From the NCBI GenBank assembly GCA_964570625.1, contig CAZMYW010000023.1, positions 1 to 64,000 on the forward strand: a DNA stretch of 64,000 nucleotides, read 5' to 3'. The position numbers were made by a program, and so were the translations under genes. This DNA is from JBFLXB01 sp964570625. Lineage in GTDB: Bacteria > Nitrospirota > Nitrospiria > 2-01-FULL-66-17. Positions within the stretch are counted from its first letter, which is position 1, and every line of letters starts with the position of its first letter. The notes below the pieces were generated by a model, which had not been told where the DNA came from, ran no database searches, and worked only from the letters and a program-made list of their open reading frames with translations. Below are positions 42,963 through 52,359 of this stretch, one piece after another.

Positions 42963-44915
42963 TTACCCGATGGTTTCGTCGCTCCAAAGCGTCGTCTGTG
43001 GTGTCATCCGATCCAACGCCGCCTGGAACGCGGTCTTGAGATTGATGAACTTCACGGACGCGTTGGCCTTGAGCGCCTTCAAGTACTCGCCGTCCAGCAG
43101 GGCGTGCACCGCCTGCGGAGTGGCGTGTCGCACGTTCTCGAAGTTGATGACGATGTCCAACTTCTTGGCCTGGCTCACCGCGTCCAAGAGACGTTTTCTG
43201 AGTTCCTTGGCGCCCAACTCGTCCAGCGTGCCGACGAGATCCAGGTGCAATGCCGCCCGCAAGGGAGCGGTCGCCGCCTCGGCTGTCCGCGCGATGTCGC
43301 CTTTCTTGACCTGAATGTGCAGGAAGCGGTCGATCTGCTGCGCGGCGTCGGCCGCCTTTTCTCTCAACGCGTTCAGCGCGTTCGGAATCAGATTTTCCGT
43401 GGCCAGCGACGGCAGTTTCACGTGGAGGTCCTGGATCACCTGCGACAACGGCGAGAGGCTCCCCTTCGGAGCGGTCCGCTTGACCAGGTGACGAAACGCG
43501 ACGTTCATGGCCGCGCGCGCGACGAACCGCTGGGGCGTCGGGAGCATCCGCCGCGCAATGGACGTCCACGAGAAGAACTTGTGATTGGCCCAGAAAAAGC
43601 CTTCCTGCAGCGTCTCGGGGCTCATCCGTTTGGGCCAGAACACCACGTTTTTTCCGTCGTACTTGGACCAGTCTAAATCGAAGATCCGCCCTTCGCTCTT
43701 CATCCGATCGAACAACGCGGTGCCGGGCAGCGGCGTCAGAATGTTGAAGTAGGCCAACTCCATCCGGTTGCGGACCAGGAACTCCACGGTCCGATCGAAG
43801 ACGGACTCATCGTCGTGATCGAATCCGAAGATGATGCCGGGGTTGAGCATGATCCCGTGATCGTGAAAACACTCGATCTCCCGCACGTACTGCGCAATCC
43901 GGTTGAACGGTTTGTTGGTCTCTTCGATGCTCTCTTCGATGATCGACTCCATGCCCACGAACATGGACACACATCCGCTCTCCGCCGCGAGTTTCACCAT
44001 CTCGGGTTCGTCGCCCAAAAACAGCGTGCACTGCGCGCCCCACTTAATCTTGAGCGGGATCAGCGCCGTCCACAGTTCCTTGCAATACGCCCGGCTGGAA
44101 TTGTGCAGATCGTCGACGAACGCGAAGATGGTGCCGTCTTCGATTCCCGACAGCAAGTTGAACGAGGCCAGGAACCGATGGCTGTACGGGCCCGACGTCA
44201 TCTTGTCCACGATCAGGCCGCGACGACGGTCCTTGATCCGCTGGATCTCCGCCACCACATGCGACACCGGCCTCCGCCGCGACGTCTTTCCGTTGTACGG
44301 CGACACGCTGCAGAACTCGCAATCGAAATGACACCCTCTGGTGGTCTGGATACACGAGGTGGTCATATATTCCTCGTGCCTCAGCAGGTCCACGCGCGGG
44401 AGCCGGTAGTCGTCGAGGCTGGGGAATTCCGCCATTTGGTACTTCCGCTGCATCAGGCCGGCTTCGAAGTCTTTGACCACCTGCGGCCAAATCGCCTCTG
44501 ATTCGCCGATAAGGATCGTGTCCGCGTGTTCAAGCGCCTCGTCGGGGCAGTAGCTGACGTGTGTCCCGCCGATCACGGTTTTGATGCCGCGAGCACGAAA
44601 CCGATGGGCGATTTGATACGCGCGCGGCGCATAACACGTCATTTGCGCGGACACGCCGACGAGATCGACATCCATCGAGAAATCGACTTGATCCACCGCC
44701 TCGTCGATGAAGGTGATGTCCCAGGTGTCGGGCGTGTAGGCGGCGATCACGGGCAGCGACAGCTTGGGGAACCAGAGCGCGCGGCGCTCACCCGCGGTAA
44801 AGCGGTATGGGCTGTCCTCCGGGTAGGGCTCGACCAGCAGCAAACGGCGCTTGCGCGAATGTACGCTGACCTTGGACCGCGTGTCCGCTGTTTCGATAAG
44901 AGTTGATGACGCCAT
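42963..44915 (-). CDS. B12-binding-type radical SAM protein with C-terminal STAS-like domain
   Basis: 650 residues. B12-binding Rossmann-like domain at about 25-165 (VGVSAQMTCYAPRAYQIAHRFRARG, VIGGTHVSY). Radical SAM domain with the 4Fe-4S motif TTRGCHFDCEFC (Cys195, 199, 202). A DUF4070-like region extends to about 480. Residues about 555-635, LHLDLVGTLDELGAKELRKRL ... LDIVINFENVRHATPQAVHALL, look like a STAS fold. The reaction is unknown; relatives include methylases and methylthiolases of lipids or small molecules. It sits inside the arg/lys cluster between lptM-like and lysA. Confidence 0.83.
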   Translation of the reverse strand: MASSTLIETADTRSKVSVHSRKRRLLLVEPYPEDSPYRFTAGERRALWFPKLSLPVIAAYTPDTWDITFIDEAVDQVDFSMDVDLVGVSAQMTCYAPRAYQIAHRFRARGIKTVIGGTHVSYCPDEALEHADTILIGESEAIWPQVVKDFEAGLMQRKYQMAEFPSLDDYRLPRVDLLRHEEYMTTSCIQTTRGCHFDCEFCSVSPYNGKTSRRRPVSHVVAEIQRIKDRRRGLIVDKMTSGPYSHRFLASFNLLSGIEDGTIFAFVDDLHNSSRAYCKELWTALIPLKIKWGAQCTLFLGDEPEMVKLAAESGCVSMFVGMESIIEESIEETNKPFNRIAQYVREIECFHDHGIMLNPGIIFGFDHDDESVFDRTVEFLVRNRMELAYFNILTPLPGTALFDRMKSEGRIFDLDWSKYDGKNVVFWPKRMSPETLQEGFFWANHKFFSWTSIARRMLPTPQRFVARAAMNVAFRHLVKRTAPKGSLSPLSQVIQDLHVKLPSLATENLIPNALNALREKAADAAQQIDRFLHIQVKKGDIARTAEAATAPLRAALHLDLVGTLDELGAKELRKRLLDAVSQAKKLDIVINFENVRHATPQAVHALLDGEYLKALKANASVKFINLKTAFQAALDRMTPQTTLWSDETIG

Positions 44916-44959
44916 ACGTCCTCCTTGCGTCCGTCCGTTGACGCTACCCTAGCAACCCC

Positions 44960-45127
44960 TCACGGGATCTGGCGACTCGTTGGGTCCGGCTCTGAAGGAG
45001 GGCCGGACTGCGAAGACTGCTTCGCCGGCTTCGACACGTCTTCCGGCGCGATCGGATCACCCTTACGGCCACAACTCGTGGAAGATGCTAGCAAAATACT
45101 CACGAACAATGCAAGCCAGAGCCTCAC
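44960..45127 (-). CDS. LptM-like small lipoprotein
   Basis: 55 residues, GTG start overlapping the argH stop (GTGA). A short hydrophobic signal peptide (RLWLALFVSILLASS) ends in the lipobox STSC (Cys19), followed directly by GRKGDPIAPED. This matches the CGxKGPLxxP hallmark of LptM/YifL lipoproteins, which help mature the LPS translocon LptD in E. coli. A lipoprotein of this kind between argH and lysA, or before dapF, is a widespread arrangement. Its presence argues for a diderm with an Lpt system. Confidence 0.75.
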   Translation of the reverse strand: MRLWLALFVSILLASSTSCGRKGDPIAPEDVSKPAKQSSQSGPPSEPDPTSRQIP

Positions 45128-46506
45128 GATCCCCGCCGGCTCCCCTTCTCAAGCTCCTTCAGGCGTTGGCGCACAGCCTCGGGGGCGGTGCCGCCGATCT
45201 GAGACTTGCGCGCCACCGCGGCCTGCGGGGTGAGGCGCGCGATCACGTCGGCATCGATCAGCGGCGAAAACCGCCGGTACTCGTCGATCGACAATCCGGT
45301 CAGCGGCTTCTTGGCGTCCAGGCAATGCCGGACCAGCTTGCCCACCACTTCGTGCGCCTCGCGAAACGGGAGACCTTTGAGCGCTAACGCGTCGGCCAAC
45401 TCGGTCGCGAGCAGGAACGTGTCCGAGGCCGCCGCAGCCATCACCTCCGCCTTCACCGTGATCCCGGGGATCATCTCGCCCGTGATCGACAAACACGCCT
45501 TGACCGTCTCCACCGCATCGAACAGCGGCTCTTTGTCTTCCTGCAGGTCTTTGTTGTACGCGAGCGGCAGGGCTTTGACCGTGGTCAGCAATGCCATGAG
45601 TGAGCCGTACACGCGTCCGGTCTTGCCGCGCAGCAGCTCGGGCACGTCCGGGTTCTTCTTTTGCGGCATCATGCTGCTGCCCGTGCAAAACCCGTCCGGC
45701 AACTCGATGAACCCGAACTCGCTCGTGGACCACAACACCAATTCTTCGGCCAAACGCGAGAGATGGGTCATGATCAACGCGCACGCGGCCAGCGTCTCGA
45801 TCACGAAATCCCGGTCGCTCACCGAATCGAGGCTGTTCCGGGTCACGATCGGAAAGTCCAGGTACTCGGCCACCAACTCGCGGTTGATGGGGTAGTTGGT
45901 CCCGGCCAGCGCGCCCGCGCCCAACGGCATGCGGTTGACGCGGTTTCGCGCATCCCGCAGCCGCTCCGCGTCGCGGTTGAACATTTCATGATAGGCCAGC
46001 CAGTGGTGGGCCAGGAGCACGGGTTGCGCGCGCTGCAGGTGCGTGTAGCCGGGCAGGATCACGTCGATGTGCCGCGATGCGGCCTCGGCCAGCGCCTGTT
46101 GGACCCCGCGGAGCAGATCGAGCAGACCGTCGATCTCCTCGCGCACATAGAGACGCATGTCCAGCGCGATCTGATCGTTACGCGAGCGCCCGGTGTGCAG
46201 CTTGCCCGCCACCGGCCCGATGCGCTCGGCCAACGCCCGCTCCACATTCATATGGATGTCTTCGTGCTGGATCAAAAACGCAAACTTCCCGGCCGCAATA
46301 TCCGCTTCGATCGCCTTGAGCCCGTTGACGATCTGATCCCGCTCCGCAGGCGTGATTAATTTGGCCTCGGCCAGGGCTCTGCAATGCGCGATACTGCCCG
46401 CGATGTCGTGGCGGTACAGCCGCCAATCGAACGGAATCGACGCGGTGAAGGTCTCAACAGTGGATTTGGTGGGCTCGGTAAACCGTCCGCCCCAGGGTTT
46501 ATCCAT
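45124..46506 (-). CDS. argH: Argininosuccinate lyase
   Basis: 460 residues from ATG 46506 (MDKPWGGRF, the conserved family start); an upstream ATG at 46542 has no SD. Signature GSSMMPQKKNPDVPELLRGK, plus HTGRSRNDQIALDMRLYVREE and PGYTHLQRAQPVLLAHHWLAY. It splits argininosuccinate to arginine and fumarate. Confidence 0.97.
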   Translation of the reverse strand: MDKPWGGRFTEPTKSTVETFTASIPFDWRLYRHDIAGSIAHCRALAEAKLITPAERDQIVNGLKAIEADIAAGKFAFLIQHEDIHMNVERALAERIGPVAGKLHTGRSRNDQIALDMRLYVREEIDGLLDLLRGVQQALAEAASRHIDVILPGYTHLQRAQPVLLAHHWLAYHEMFNRDAERLRDARNRVNRMPLGAGALAGTNYPINRELVAEYLDFPIVTRNSLDSVSDRDFVIETLAACALIMTHLSRLAEELVLWSTSEFGFIELPDGFCTGSSMMPQKKNPDVPELLRGKTGRVYGSLMALLTTVKALPLAYNKDLQEDKEPLFDAVETVKACLSITGEMIPGITVKAEVMAAAASDTFLLATELADALALKGLPFREAHEVVGKLVRHCLDAKKPLTGLSIDEYRRFSPLIDADVIARLTPQAAVARKSQIGGTAPEAVRQRLKELEKGSRRGS

Positions 46507-46566
46507 TTCCTCTATCCCTCGTATCCTTGAGGTGCGGTCCATCCTAGGGTCGAAGGCATGGCACTG

Positions 46567-48687
46567 TCAACGAGGAACACCCGGGGAGATTGAGCGGCGC
46601 ACCGTGCCGCCCTCGAGTCGCTCGATGGCAGCCAGCGCTTGTTGCCGAAGCGCGGACCCCGCGATACTCGACGGGTCGTTGGCCGCGACCGCACGATAGT
46701 GGCTGAGTGCCCGGGGCCGGTCGCCGAGCTGTTCGGCCGTTCGACCCAGGTTGAAATGGCTGGGCGCGTGTTGTGGATCACGGACCAGGGTCTGTTCATA
46801 CGCTGCCGCAGCATCCGTCCAACGAGCGTAGCGCGCGTGCATGAGGCCGATACGAAACGCGAGATCCACGTCGCGCGGCAGACTCGCGGCGGCTTGAGCG
46901 TAGGCGTTCGTCGCGGCCGTGGCATCACCCAGTCCGTCCAGCGCCACGCCGAGGTTGAACCGCGCCTGCGCGTCAGCGGGGTAGCGCGAGAGAACAGCCT
47001 CATAAGACTCTCGTGCTTCGCCCCACTGTTCCACACGCACGAGCACCGCGCCCAACGCCATCCACGCGTCGTGATCTCCGGGATTCACGGCCAGCGCCTC
47101 ACGGTAGCGGTTGGCTGCGTCGTCGTATCGCTGCTCCCGTTCCGCGGCCCGGGCCAACCCCTTGAGCGCGATCACTTGACCCGGACTCTGGGCCAGCGCT
47201 TGGTCGTAGGCGCGCGTGGCGGCATCCCATGCTCTGGTGCGCTCGTAGACCAGACCCAATTCCAGGAAGATCGCCGGCGAGCGCGGGCTGAGGGCCAGGG
47301 CGGCGTGGAGTTCTTGGATCGCTCGCTCGGTGTCGCCGGCCTCGGCATAGACCAGTCCCAAATTCTTGTGCGCGTCGGGCGACCCGGGAACCAGCTTGAG
47401 CATGGCTTGGAAGTCGCGCTCCGCGTCATCGAGTCGGCCGGCGTTGAGGGACAACAGGCCGCGGGCATTGAGCGCCACCACGCTGTCGGGATATTTCGCC
47501 AACACGTCCTCCCACAACCGCGCCTCATCGACCCACACCGCACTGCGCGCGACGTCGGCGCGGATCATGGCGATCACCACAATCGCGCCGATCACGGCGG
47601 CCACCGCGCGAGGCGCCGAGCCCGACCAAACGCGTAAACCCGCCGCGATCAGCCCGCCGGTCGCCCACGTAAGCCCGATACCCGCGAGATACACCCGATG
47701 GTCCTGATATAAGGTGACCCGGCTGACCGTCGGCAAGGCGACCAGCGGCAACAACGCGAACCAGCTCCAGACCAGGCACCAACCGATTCGACGGTCGTAG
47801 CGAAACACCGCGATCGTTGCGACCACGGCTCCCCCTAGCCCGGCCAACAACCACGCAGCCTCGCCGGCCCCGATGGTCCATTTCCAGCCGTGATCCACAG
47901 CCAATCCCATCGGCCACAGCCAGTGGCCAAACGAACTCAGCACGATCTTCACGGCAAACAACGCGGTTTGGATCGAGAACCCGCTTGCGGCCACCGGTGC
48001 GTGTCCCATCACAATCGACCGCACGATCAAAAAAGCCGCGGTGATTGCCCAGAACGGGAGGGACCTCATCAAGCTCGTTCGCCATGGAGTTCGATCGCCA
48101 AACCGCGCGCGATCCCACGCAAGGATCAAGAGCGGAAGAACGGCGGCGGCTTCTTTGGTTCCCAGCGCCAACAATCCGGCGACGAGCGCGCCCCCGAACC
48201 AGACCCTGGATGCACCGCGGGTCGGTCGACCGCGAACCGCCGCGTCGTACGCCCAGACCGAGGCAAGAATCATCACGGTGGCCAGGGACGACGACCGTGC
48301 CGAGATGTAGTTGACCGCCTCGGCATTGATCGGATGCAGGGCCACAACCACACTCGCCGCCATCGCCGCGACCCCTGTGCTCCACAACCGACGGGCCAAC
48401 AGATACACCAACACTATGGCGACCAGATGAAGGAGCAGATTCGTGCGGTGATACCCGACCGCGGGGTTGGACCACAGGGCGTAATCCAGTGCGTAACTCG
48501 CCACCAGAACCGGGCGATAGCCCGGGAGTTCCCGCAGCGCACTCACCGCGTCGGGGGTCAACACCCAGCGGTGGGCCAACGCGAGTGAGGTGATCGACGG
48601 GTTGCTCGCAACGGCCTGCACATCGTCCAGCACGTATCCGTTGGCCGTCACCCCGCGATAGGTCACCGCCGTGATCAGCAGGACCAC
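46567..48687 (-). CDS. TMTC-like membrane protein with C-terminal TPR repeats
   Basis: 706 residues from GTG 48687; no other in-frame ATG/GTG/TTG upstream. About 10-11 TM helices (residues 1-385), with YVLDDVQAV near the start, the conserved GYRPVLVASYALDYALW and HLVAIVLVYLLARRL..ALHPINAEAVNYISARSS. This is the GT-C/TMTC-like pattern (O-mannosyltransferase relatives, DxD-like DD at about 21-22). Residues about 400-690 contain about eight TPR units. It may be a protein O-glycosyltransferase; unproven. It lies between argG and argH on the same strand. Confidence 0.8.
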   Translation of the reverse strand: MVLLITAVTYRGVTANGYVLDDVQAVASNPSITSLALAHRWVLTPDAVSALRELPGYRPVLVASYALDYALWSNPAVGYHRTNLLLHLVAIVLVYLLARRLWSTGVAAMAASVVVALHPINAEAVNYISARSSSLATVMILASVWAYDAAVRGRPTRGASRVWFGGALVAGLLALGTKEAAAVLPLLILAWDRARFGDRTPWRTSLMRSLPFWAITAAFLIVRSIVMGHAPVAASGFSIQTALFAVKIVLSSFGHWLWPMGLAVDHGWKWTIGAGEAAWLLAGLGGAVVATIAVFRYDRRIGWCLVWSWFALLPLVALPTVSRVTLYQDHRVYLAGIGLTWATGGLIAAGLRVWSGSAPRAVAAVIGAIVVIAMIRADVARSAVWVDEARLWEDVLAKYPDSVVALNARGLLSLNAGRLDDAERDFQAMLKLVPGSPDAHKNLGLVYAEAGDTERAIQELHAALALSPRSPAIFLELGLVYERTRAWDAATRAYDQALAQSPGQVIALKGLARAAEREQRYDDAANRYREALAVNPGDHDAWMALGAVLVRVEQWGEARESYEAVLSRYPADAQARFNLGVALDGLGDATAATNAYAQAAASLPRDVDLAFRIGLMHARYARWTDAAAAYEQTLVRDPQHAPSHFNLGRTAEQLGDRPRALSHYRAVAANDPSSIAGSALRQQALAAIERLEGGTVRRSISPGVPR

Positions 48688-48769
48688 GCCGAGGGCGAGG
48701 CCCCGGAGGAGCTGTCCCGTACGCGAGATGGGGAGGAGAGAAGGGATGTGCCCTCGCCGAGGGCTGTGA

Positions 48770-50044
48770 CTACTTCCGGCGCGCGCGACTGCCGACTTTC
48801 AGCCGCAACGCATTGAGGCGGATAAACCCGGCCGCGTCCTTCTGGTCGTACACACTTTCTTCCTCGAACGTGGCGAGGTCGTGCTGGTAGAGCGATACCG
48901 GCGATTTGCGGCCCGCGACCGTGATCGATCCCTTGTACACCTTGAGGCGGGCCACGCCCGTGACGTTCAGCTGTGCCTGGTCCATCGCAGCCTGTAGCAT
49001 CCGCCGCTCGGGAGAAAACCAGTAGCCGTAGTAGACCAGCTCGGCGTACCGGGGGATCAGCGCCTCGCGCTGGTGCAGCACTTCACGGTCCAGCGTGAGT
49101 GACTCCACCGCGCGGTGCGCTGCGTGCAGAATCGTGCCGCCGGGCGTTTCGTACACGCCGCGGGACTTCATGCCCACGTAGCGGTTCTCGACCAGATCCA
49201 CGCGGCCGATGCCGTGACGACCGCCGATCCCATTGAGCGCAGCCAGCAGCTTCGCGGGCGAAAGCCTTCGCCCGTTGAGGGCCACGGGATCGCCGCCTTG
49301 ATAGTCCACTTCCACGTATTCGGCCGAGGCTGGAGCGCGCTGCGGATCAACCGTCATCGTAAACATCTCGCCGGGCGGCTCCGACCACGGGTCTTCCAGG
49401 ATCCCGCCCTCGTAACTGGTATGAAACAGATTCTTGTCCACGCTATAGGGTTTGGCCTTGGTGGCCGTGACCGGGATGTCGTGTTTCTCCGCGTAGTCGA
49501 TGAGATCCTGGCGTGAGCGAAACGGCCATTCGCGCCACGGCGCCACGATACGAATCTTGGGGTCGATGGTGTGATACGCCAGTTCGAAGCGGACCTGATC
49601 GTTCCCCTTGCCCGTGGCCCCGTGGCCCACCGCATCGGCCTTCTCCTTCGCGGCCACGGCCATCTGCGCCTGGGCGATCAAGGGCCGCGCGATCGAGGTG
49701 CCGAGCAAGTACGACCCCTCATACACCGCGTTCGCTCGCAGCATGGGGAACACGAAGTCGGTGACGAACGTTTCGCGCAGGTCCTGCACCACCGCCTTGT
49801 TCGCGCCCGTGGCCAGGGCTTTCGCCTTCACGGCTTGCAGGTCTTCGCCCTGCCCGAGGTCCGCGCAGAACGCGATCACCTCGCAGCCGTAACGCTCTTT
49901 GATCCATTCGATCGCCACGGACGTATCGAGCCCGCCGGAGTAGGCAAGGACTAACTTCCGAATGGGCGAGGGGGATTCTCTCTTGCTCTTTCTGACATCA
50001 ATCTTCCTATCTGCTTTCACCTCCTCACCCCCTCCCCCATTCAC
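48770..50044 (-). CDS. argG: Argininosuccinate synthase
   Basis: 424 residues from GTG 50044. The conserved part starts at residue 29, LVLAYSGGLDTSVAIEWI (ATP-binding SGGLDTS). The first 28 residues are polar and not conserved, so the start could be GTG 50020 instead. ATGKGNDQVRFELAY, EGGILEDPWSEPP and YGYWFSPERRMLQAAMDQ follow the family. It condenses citrulline with aspartate. 12 bp after argF. Confidence 0.97.
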   Translation of the reverse strand: MNGGGGEEVKADRKIDVRKSKRESPSPIRKLVLAYSGGLDTSVAIEWIKERYGCEVIAFCADLGQGEDLQAVKAKALATGANKAVVQDLRETFVTDFVFPMLRANAVYEGSYLLGTSIARPLIAQAQMAVAAKEKADAVGHGATGKGNDQVRFELAYHTIDPKIRIVAPWREWPFRSRQDLIDYAEKHDIPVTATKAKPYSVDKNLFHTSYEGGILEDPWSEPPGEMFTMTVDPQRAPASAEYVEVDYQGGDPVALNGRRLSPAKLLAALNGIGGRHGIGRVDLVENRYVGMKSRGVYETPGGTILHAAHRAVESLTLDREVLHQREALIPRYAELVYYGYWFSPERRMLQAAMDQAQLNVTGVARLKVYKGSITVAGRKSPVSLYQHDLATFEEESVYDQKDAAGFIRLNALRLKVGSRARRK

Positions 50045-50056
50045 CCCGTCGCCTTT

Positions 50057-50968
50057 TCACTTCCCATCACCGACCAGCATTTCCAAAATCGCCTTTTGGA
50101 TATGCAACCGGTTCTCCGCTTGATCGAAAATCACCGACCGCGGTCCCTCCATCACCTCATCCGTGATCTCTTCACCGCGGTGTGCGGGCAGACAGTGCAT
50201 CACGATGGCGTCGGGCTTGGCGAGCCGCACCAGGTCGGCGTTGATTTGGTACGGACGGAACACGTTAACCCGGGTGGATGTCTCGGCCTCCTGCCCCATG
50301 CTGGTCCAGACGTCGGTGTAGAGCACGTCCGCGCCGGTCGCCGCCTTGCGGGGGTCCTCACCGATCCACACCGCGCCGCCCGTTTTCCCGGCTTGGATCT
50401 CGGCCCACTTCGCGATCTCCGCATCGGGGGCGTACCCGGCCGGCGCCGCGATCCGACACGTCATCCCCATCATGGCGCAGCCTTCGAGCAGCGAGTGCGC
50501 GACGTTGTTGCCGTCGCCGACGTACGCCACGACGAGCCCGGCGAGGCGCCTCTTGTTCTCATCGATCGTCAGCAGGTCGGCGAGAATCTGGCAGGGATGG
50601 TGCGAATCGGTCAAGCCGTTGATCACGGGAATCGTGGCATAACGCGCCCACTCCTCCAAGCGGTCCTGGCCGAAGGTGCGGATCACCAACGCGTCGAGGT
50701 AGCGCGACAAGACGCGGGCGGTGTCGGCGATGGTCTCCCCGCGTCCGAGTTGGATTTCCTGCGCGGGCAGGAACACGGGATGGCCCGCCAGCTGCGCGAT
50801 CGCGACTTCGAACGACACCCGCGTGCGGGTCGAGGCCTTTTCGAAAAACAAACCGATACTCTTGCCCGCCAGCGCCCGCGAGGCGGCTCGCGTCTTGGCA
50901 CGGTCGAGCAGAGTCCGGATTTCGCTCGGTGAGAGGCTCCGGAGCGCCAACAGGTCGCGCTCAGCCAT
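50057..50968 (-). CDS. argF: Ornithine carbamoyltransferase
   Basis: 303 residues. FEKASTRTRVSFEVA (carbamoyl phosphate binding STRTR), LADLLTIDENKRRLAG with the preceding DSHHPCQ, and HCLPAHRGEEITDEVMEGP (ornithine-binding HCLP). It makes citrulline. The start overlaps the argD stop by 8 bp, showing an argD-argF-argG operon. Confidence 0.97.
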   Translation of the reverse strand: MAERDLLALRSLSPSEIRTLLDRAKTRAASRALAGKSIGLFFEKASTRTRVSFEVAIAQLAGHPVFLPAQEIQLGRGETIADTARVLSRYLDALVIRTFGQDRLEEWARYATIPVINGLTDSHHPCQILADLLTIDENKRRLAGLVVAYVGDGNNVAHSLLEGCAMMGMTCRIAAPAGYAPDAEIAKWAEIQAGKTGGAVWIGEDPRKAATGADVLYTDVWTSMGQEAETSTRVNVFRPYQINADLVRLAKPDAIVMHCLPAHRGEEITDEVMEGPRSVIFDQAENRLHIQKAILEMLVGDGK

Positions 50969-52172
50969 GGGTCGCGGACGCTCCCAACGCGGCGTCGATC
51001 ACGTCCACCGCCTGATCAACCTCCTCCTGCGTGACGATCAGCGGCGGAACCAGCCTGATCACGGTGTCCGCGGTCGGAATCACCAACAGTCCCCGCTCAA
51101 AACACGTCATCGCCACCGGACGCGCCGGGACCGACAACGCGAGTCCCACCAACAGGCCGAGGCCACGAACCTCGGTGATGGCGGCGCGGCGCGGTGCGAG
51201 GGATTTGAGGCCGCTGACCAGGCGCTCGCCCATGCGCCGGCAATGTTCCAGCAGGTAGCCGTCCTCCAACAGGGTTTCCAACGTGGCGAGCGCCGCCGAG
51301 CAGGCAAACGGGTTGCCGCCCTGCGTGGAGCCGTGCGCGCCCGGGGTAAACGCCGCCGCCACGCGGTCGGTGGCCAGCATGGCGCCGATCGATACGCCGT
51401 TGCCCAACCCCTTCGCCAGCGTGAGGATGTCGGGTGTGATCCCCGCATGTTCGTAGGCGAAGAGTTTGCCCGTCCGGCCCAAGCCGGTTTGCACCTCGTC
51501 GAGGATCAGCAGCAGGCCTCGCTGGTCGCACACCTTCCGGAGACCGGGCAAATAGTCGGGGCGCGGAACCCGCACCCCGGCCTCGCCTTGCGCCGGCTCG
51601 ACCATGACGGCCACGGTCTTGTCGGTAATGGCCTTTTCCACCGCGCCGAGATCGTCGTACGGCACCCACACAAAGCCGGGGAGCAACGGCTCGAAACCGG
51701 CGTGGAGCTTGGGCTGTCCCGACGCACTGATCGTGCCCATGGTGCGACCATGGAAAGCGCCCAGCGCGGTGATGATCTCGTAGCGATCCGGGTCACCGGA
51801 GGTTCGTGCAAACTTGCGTGCCAACTTGATCGCCGCTTCGTTCGCCTCGGCCCCGCTGTTGCAGAAAAACACCTTGTCCGCAAACGAATGGTCCACCAGC
51901 GCCTTGGCCAGGCGGATCTGCGGTTCGTTGTAATACAGGTTGGAGGTGTGGAGCAGGCGTTGGGCCTGTTTCTGCAGTGCCACGGTCACATGCGGGTGAC
52001 AATGCCCTAAATTGGTGACCGCCACCCCGGCGCCGAAATCCAGGTATTCGCGCCCGCTCTGGTCGTACACACGCGTGCCTCGCCCCTTGACCAACACCAC
52101 GGGAAACCGCACGTGCGCATACGTCGCCATCAAGTAGCGCTGCGCGTCGTCGATCCACTCGTCCGCTGCCAT
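50961..52172 (-). CDS. argD: Acetylornithine aminotransferase
   Basis: 403 residues from ATG 52172; longer frames lack homology. Class III aminotransferase: FCNSGAEANEAAIKLARKFA, GAFHGRTMGTISASGQPK, LLLILDEVQTGLGRTGKLFAYEHAG and the PLP lysine in ILTLAKGLGNGVSIGAMLA. Transfers the amino group in arginine synthesis; it may also serve as succinyl-DAP aminotransferase for lysine in some bacteria. First gene of the arginine operon here. Confidence 0.95.
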   Translation of the reverse strand: MAADEWIDDAQRYLMATYAHVRFPVVLVKGRGTRVYDQSGREYLDFGAGVAVTNLGHCHPHVTVALQKQAQRLLHTSNLYYNEPQIRLAKALVDHSFADKVFFCNSGAEANEAAIKLARKFARTSGDPDRYEIITALGAFHGRTMGTISASGQPKLHAGFEPLLPGFVWVPYDDLGAVEKAITDKTVAVMVEPAQGEAGVRVPRPDYLPGLRKVCDQRGLLLILDEVQTGLGRTGKLFAYEHAGITPDILTLAKGLGNGVSIGAMLATDRVAAAFTPGAHGSTQGGNPFACSAALATLETLLEDGYLLEHCRRMGERLVSGLKSLAPRRAAITEVRGLGLLVGLALSVPARPVAMTCFERGLLVIPTADTVIRLVPPLIVTQEEVDQAVDVIDAALGASATHG

Positions 52173-52304
52173 GATCCGCGTCACACCCCTCAGGGATAAC
52201 CGGTCCCCGTCCGTGCGGTCGTTGTACCACACCGGGTTCCGCGGGTGCAACCGGCCGGCGCAGCTCGTTCGCGGCGCAACACCCTCGCTAAAGCCCGAAA
52301 ATCC

Positions 52305-52333
52305 TTGACATCCCCCGGGCAACGCTGTACATT
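52305..52333 (+). promoter_or_regulatory. Sigma-70-type promoter of the receiver/PATAN operon
   Basis: Perfect TTGACA (52305-52310), 17-bp spacer, TACATT (52328-52333), 26 bp before the GTG at 52360. Divergent to argD. Confidence 0.65.
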
Positions 52334-52359
52334 GTCCGCGCCTGCCGGAGGGCGGCTGA

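Noticed and set aside
41486..43039. A 517-codon plus-strand frame opposite lysA
   Set aside because: Antisense shadow of lysA that also runs through repeat copy F; no domain visible.
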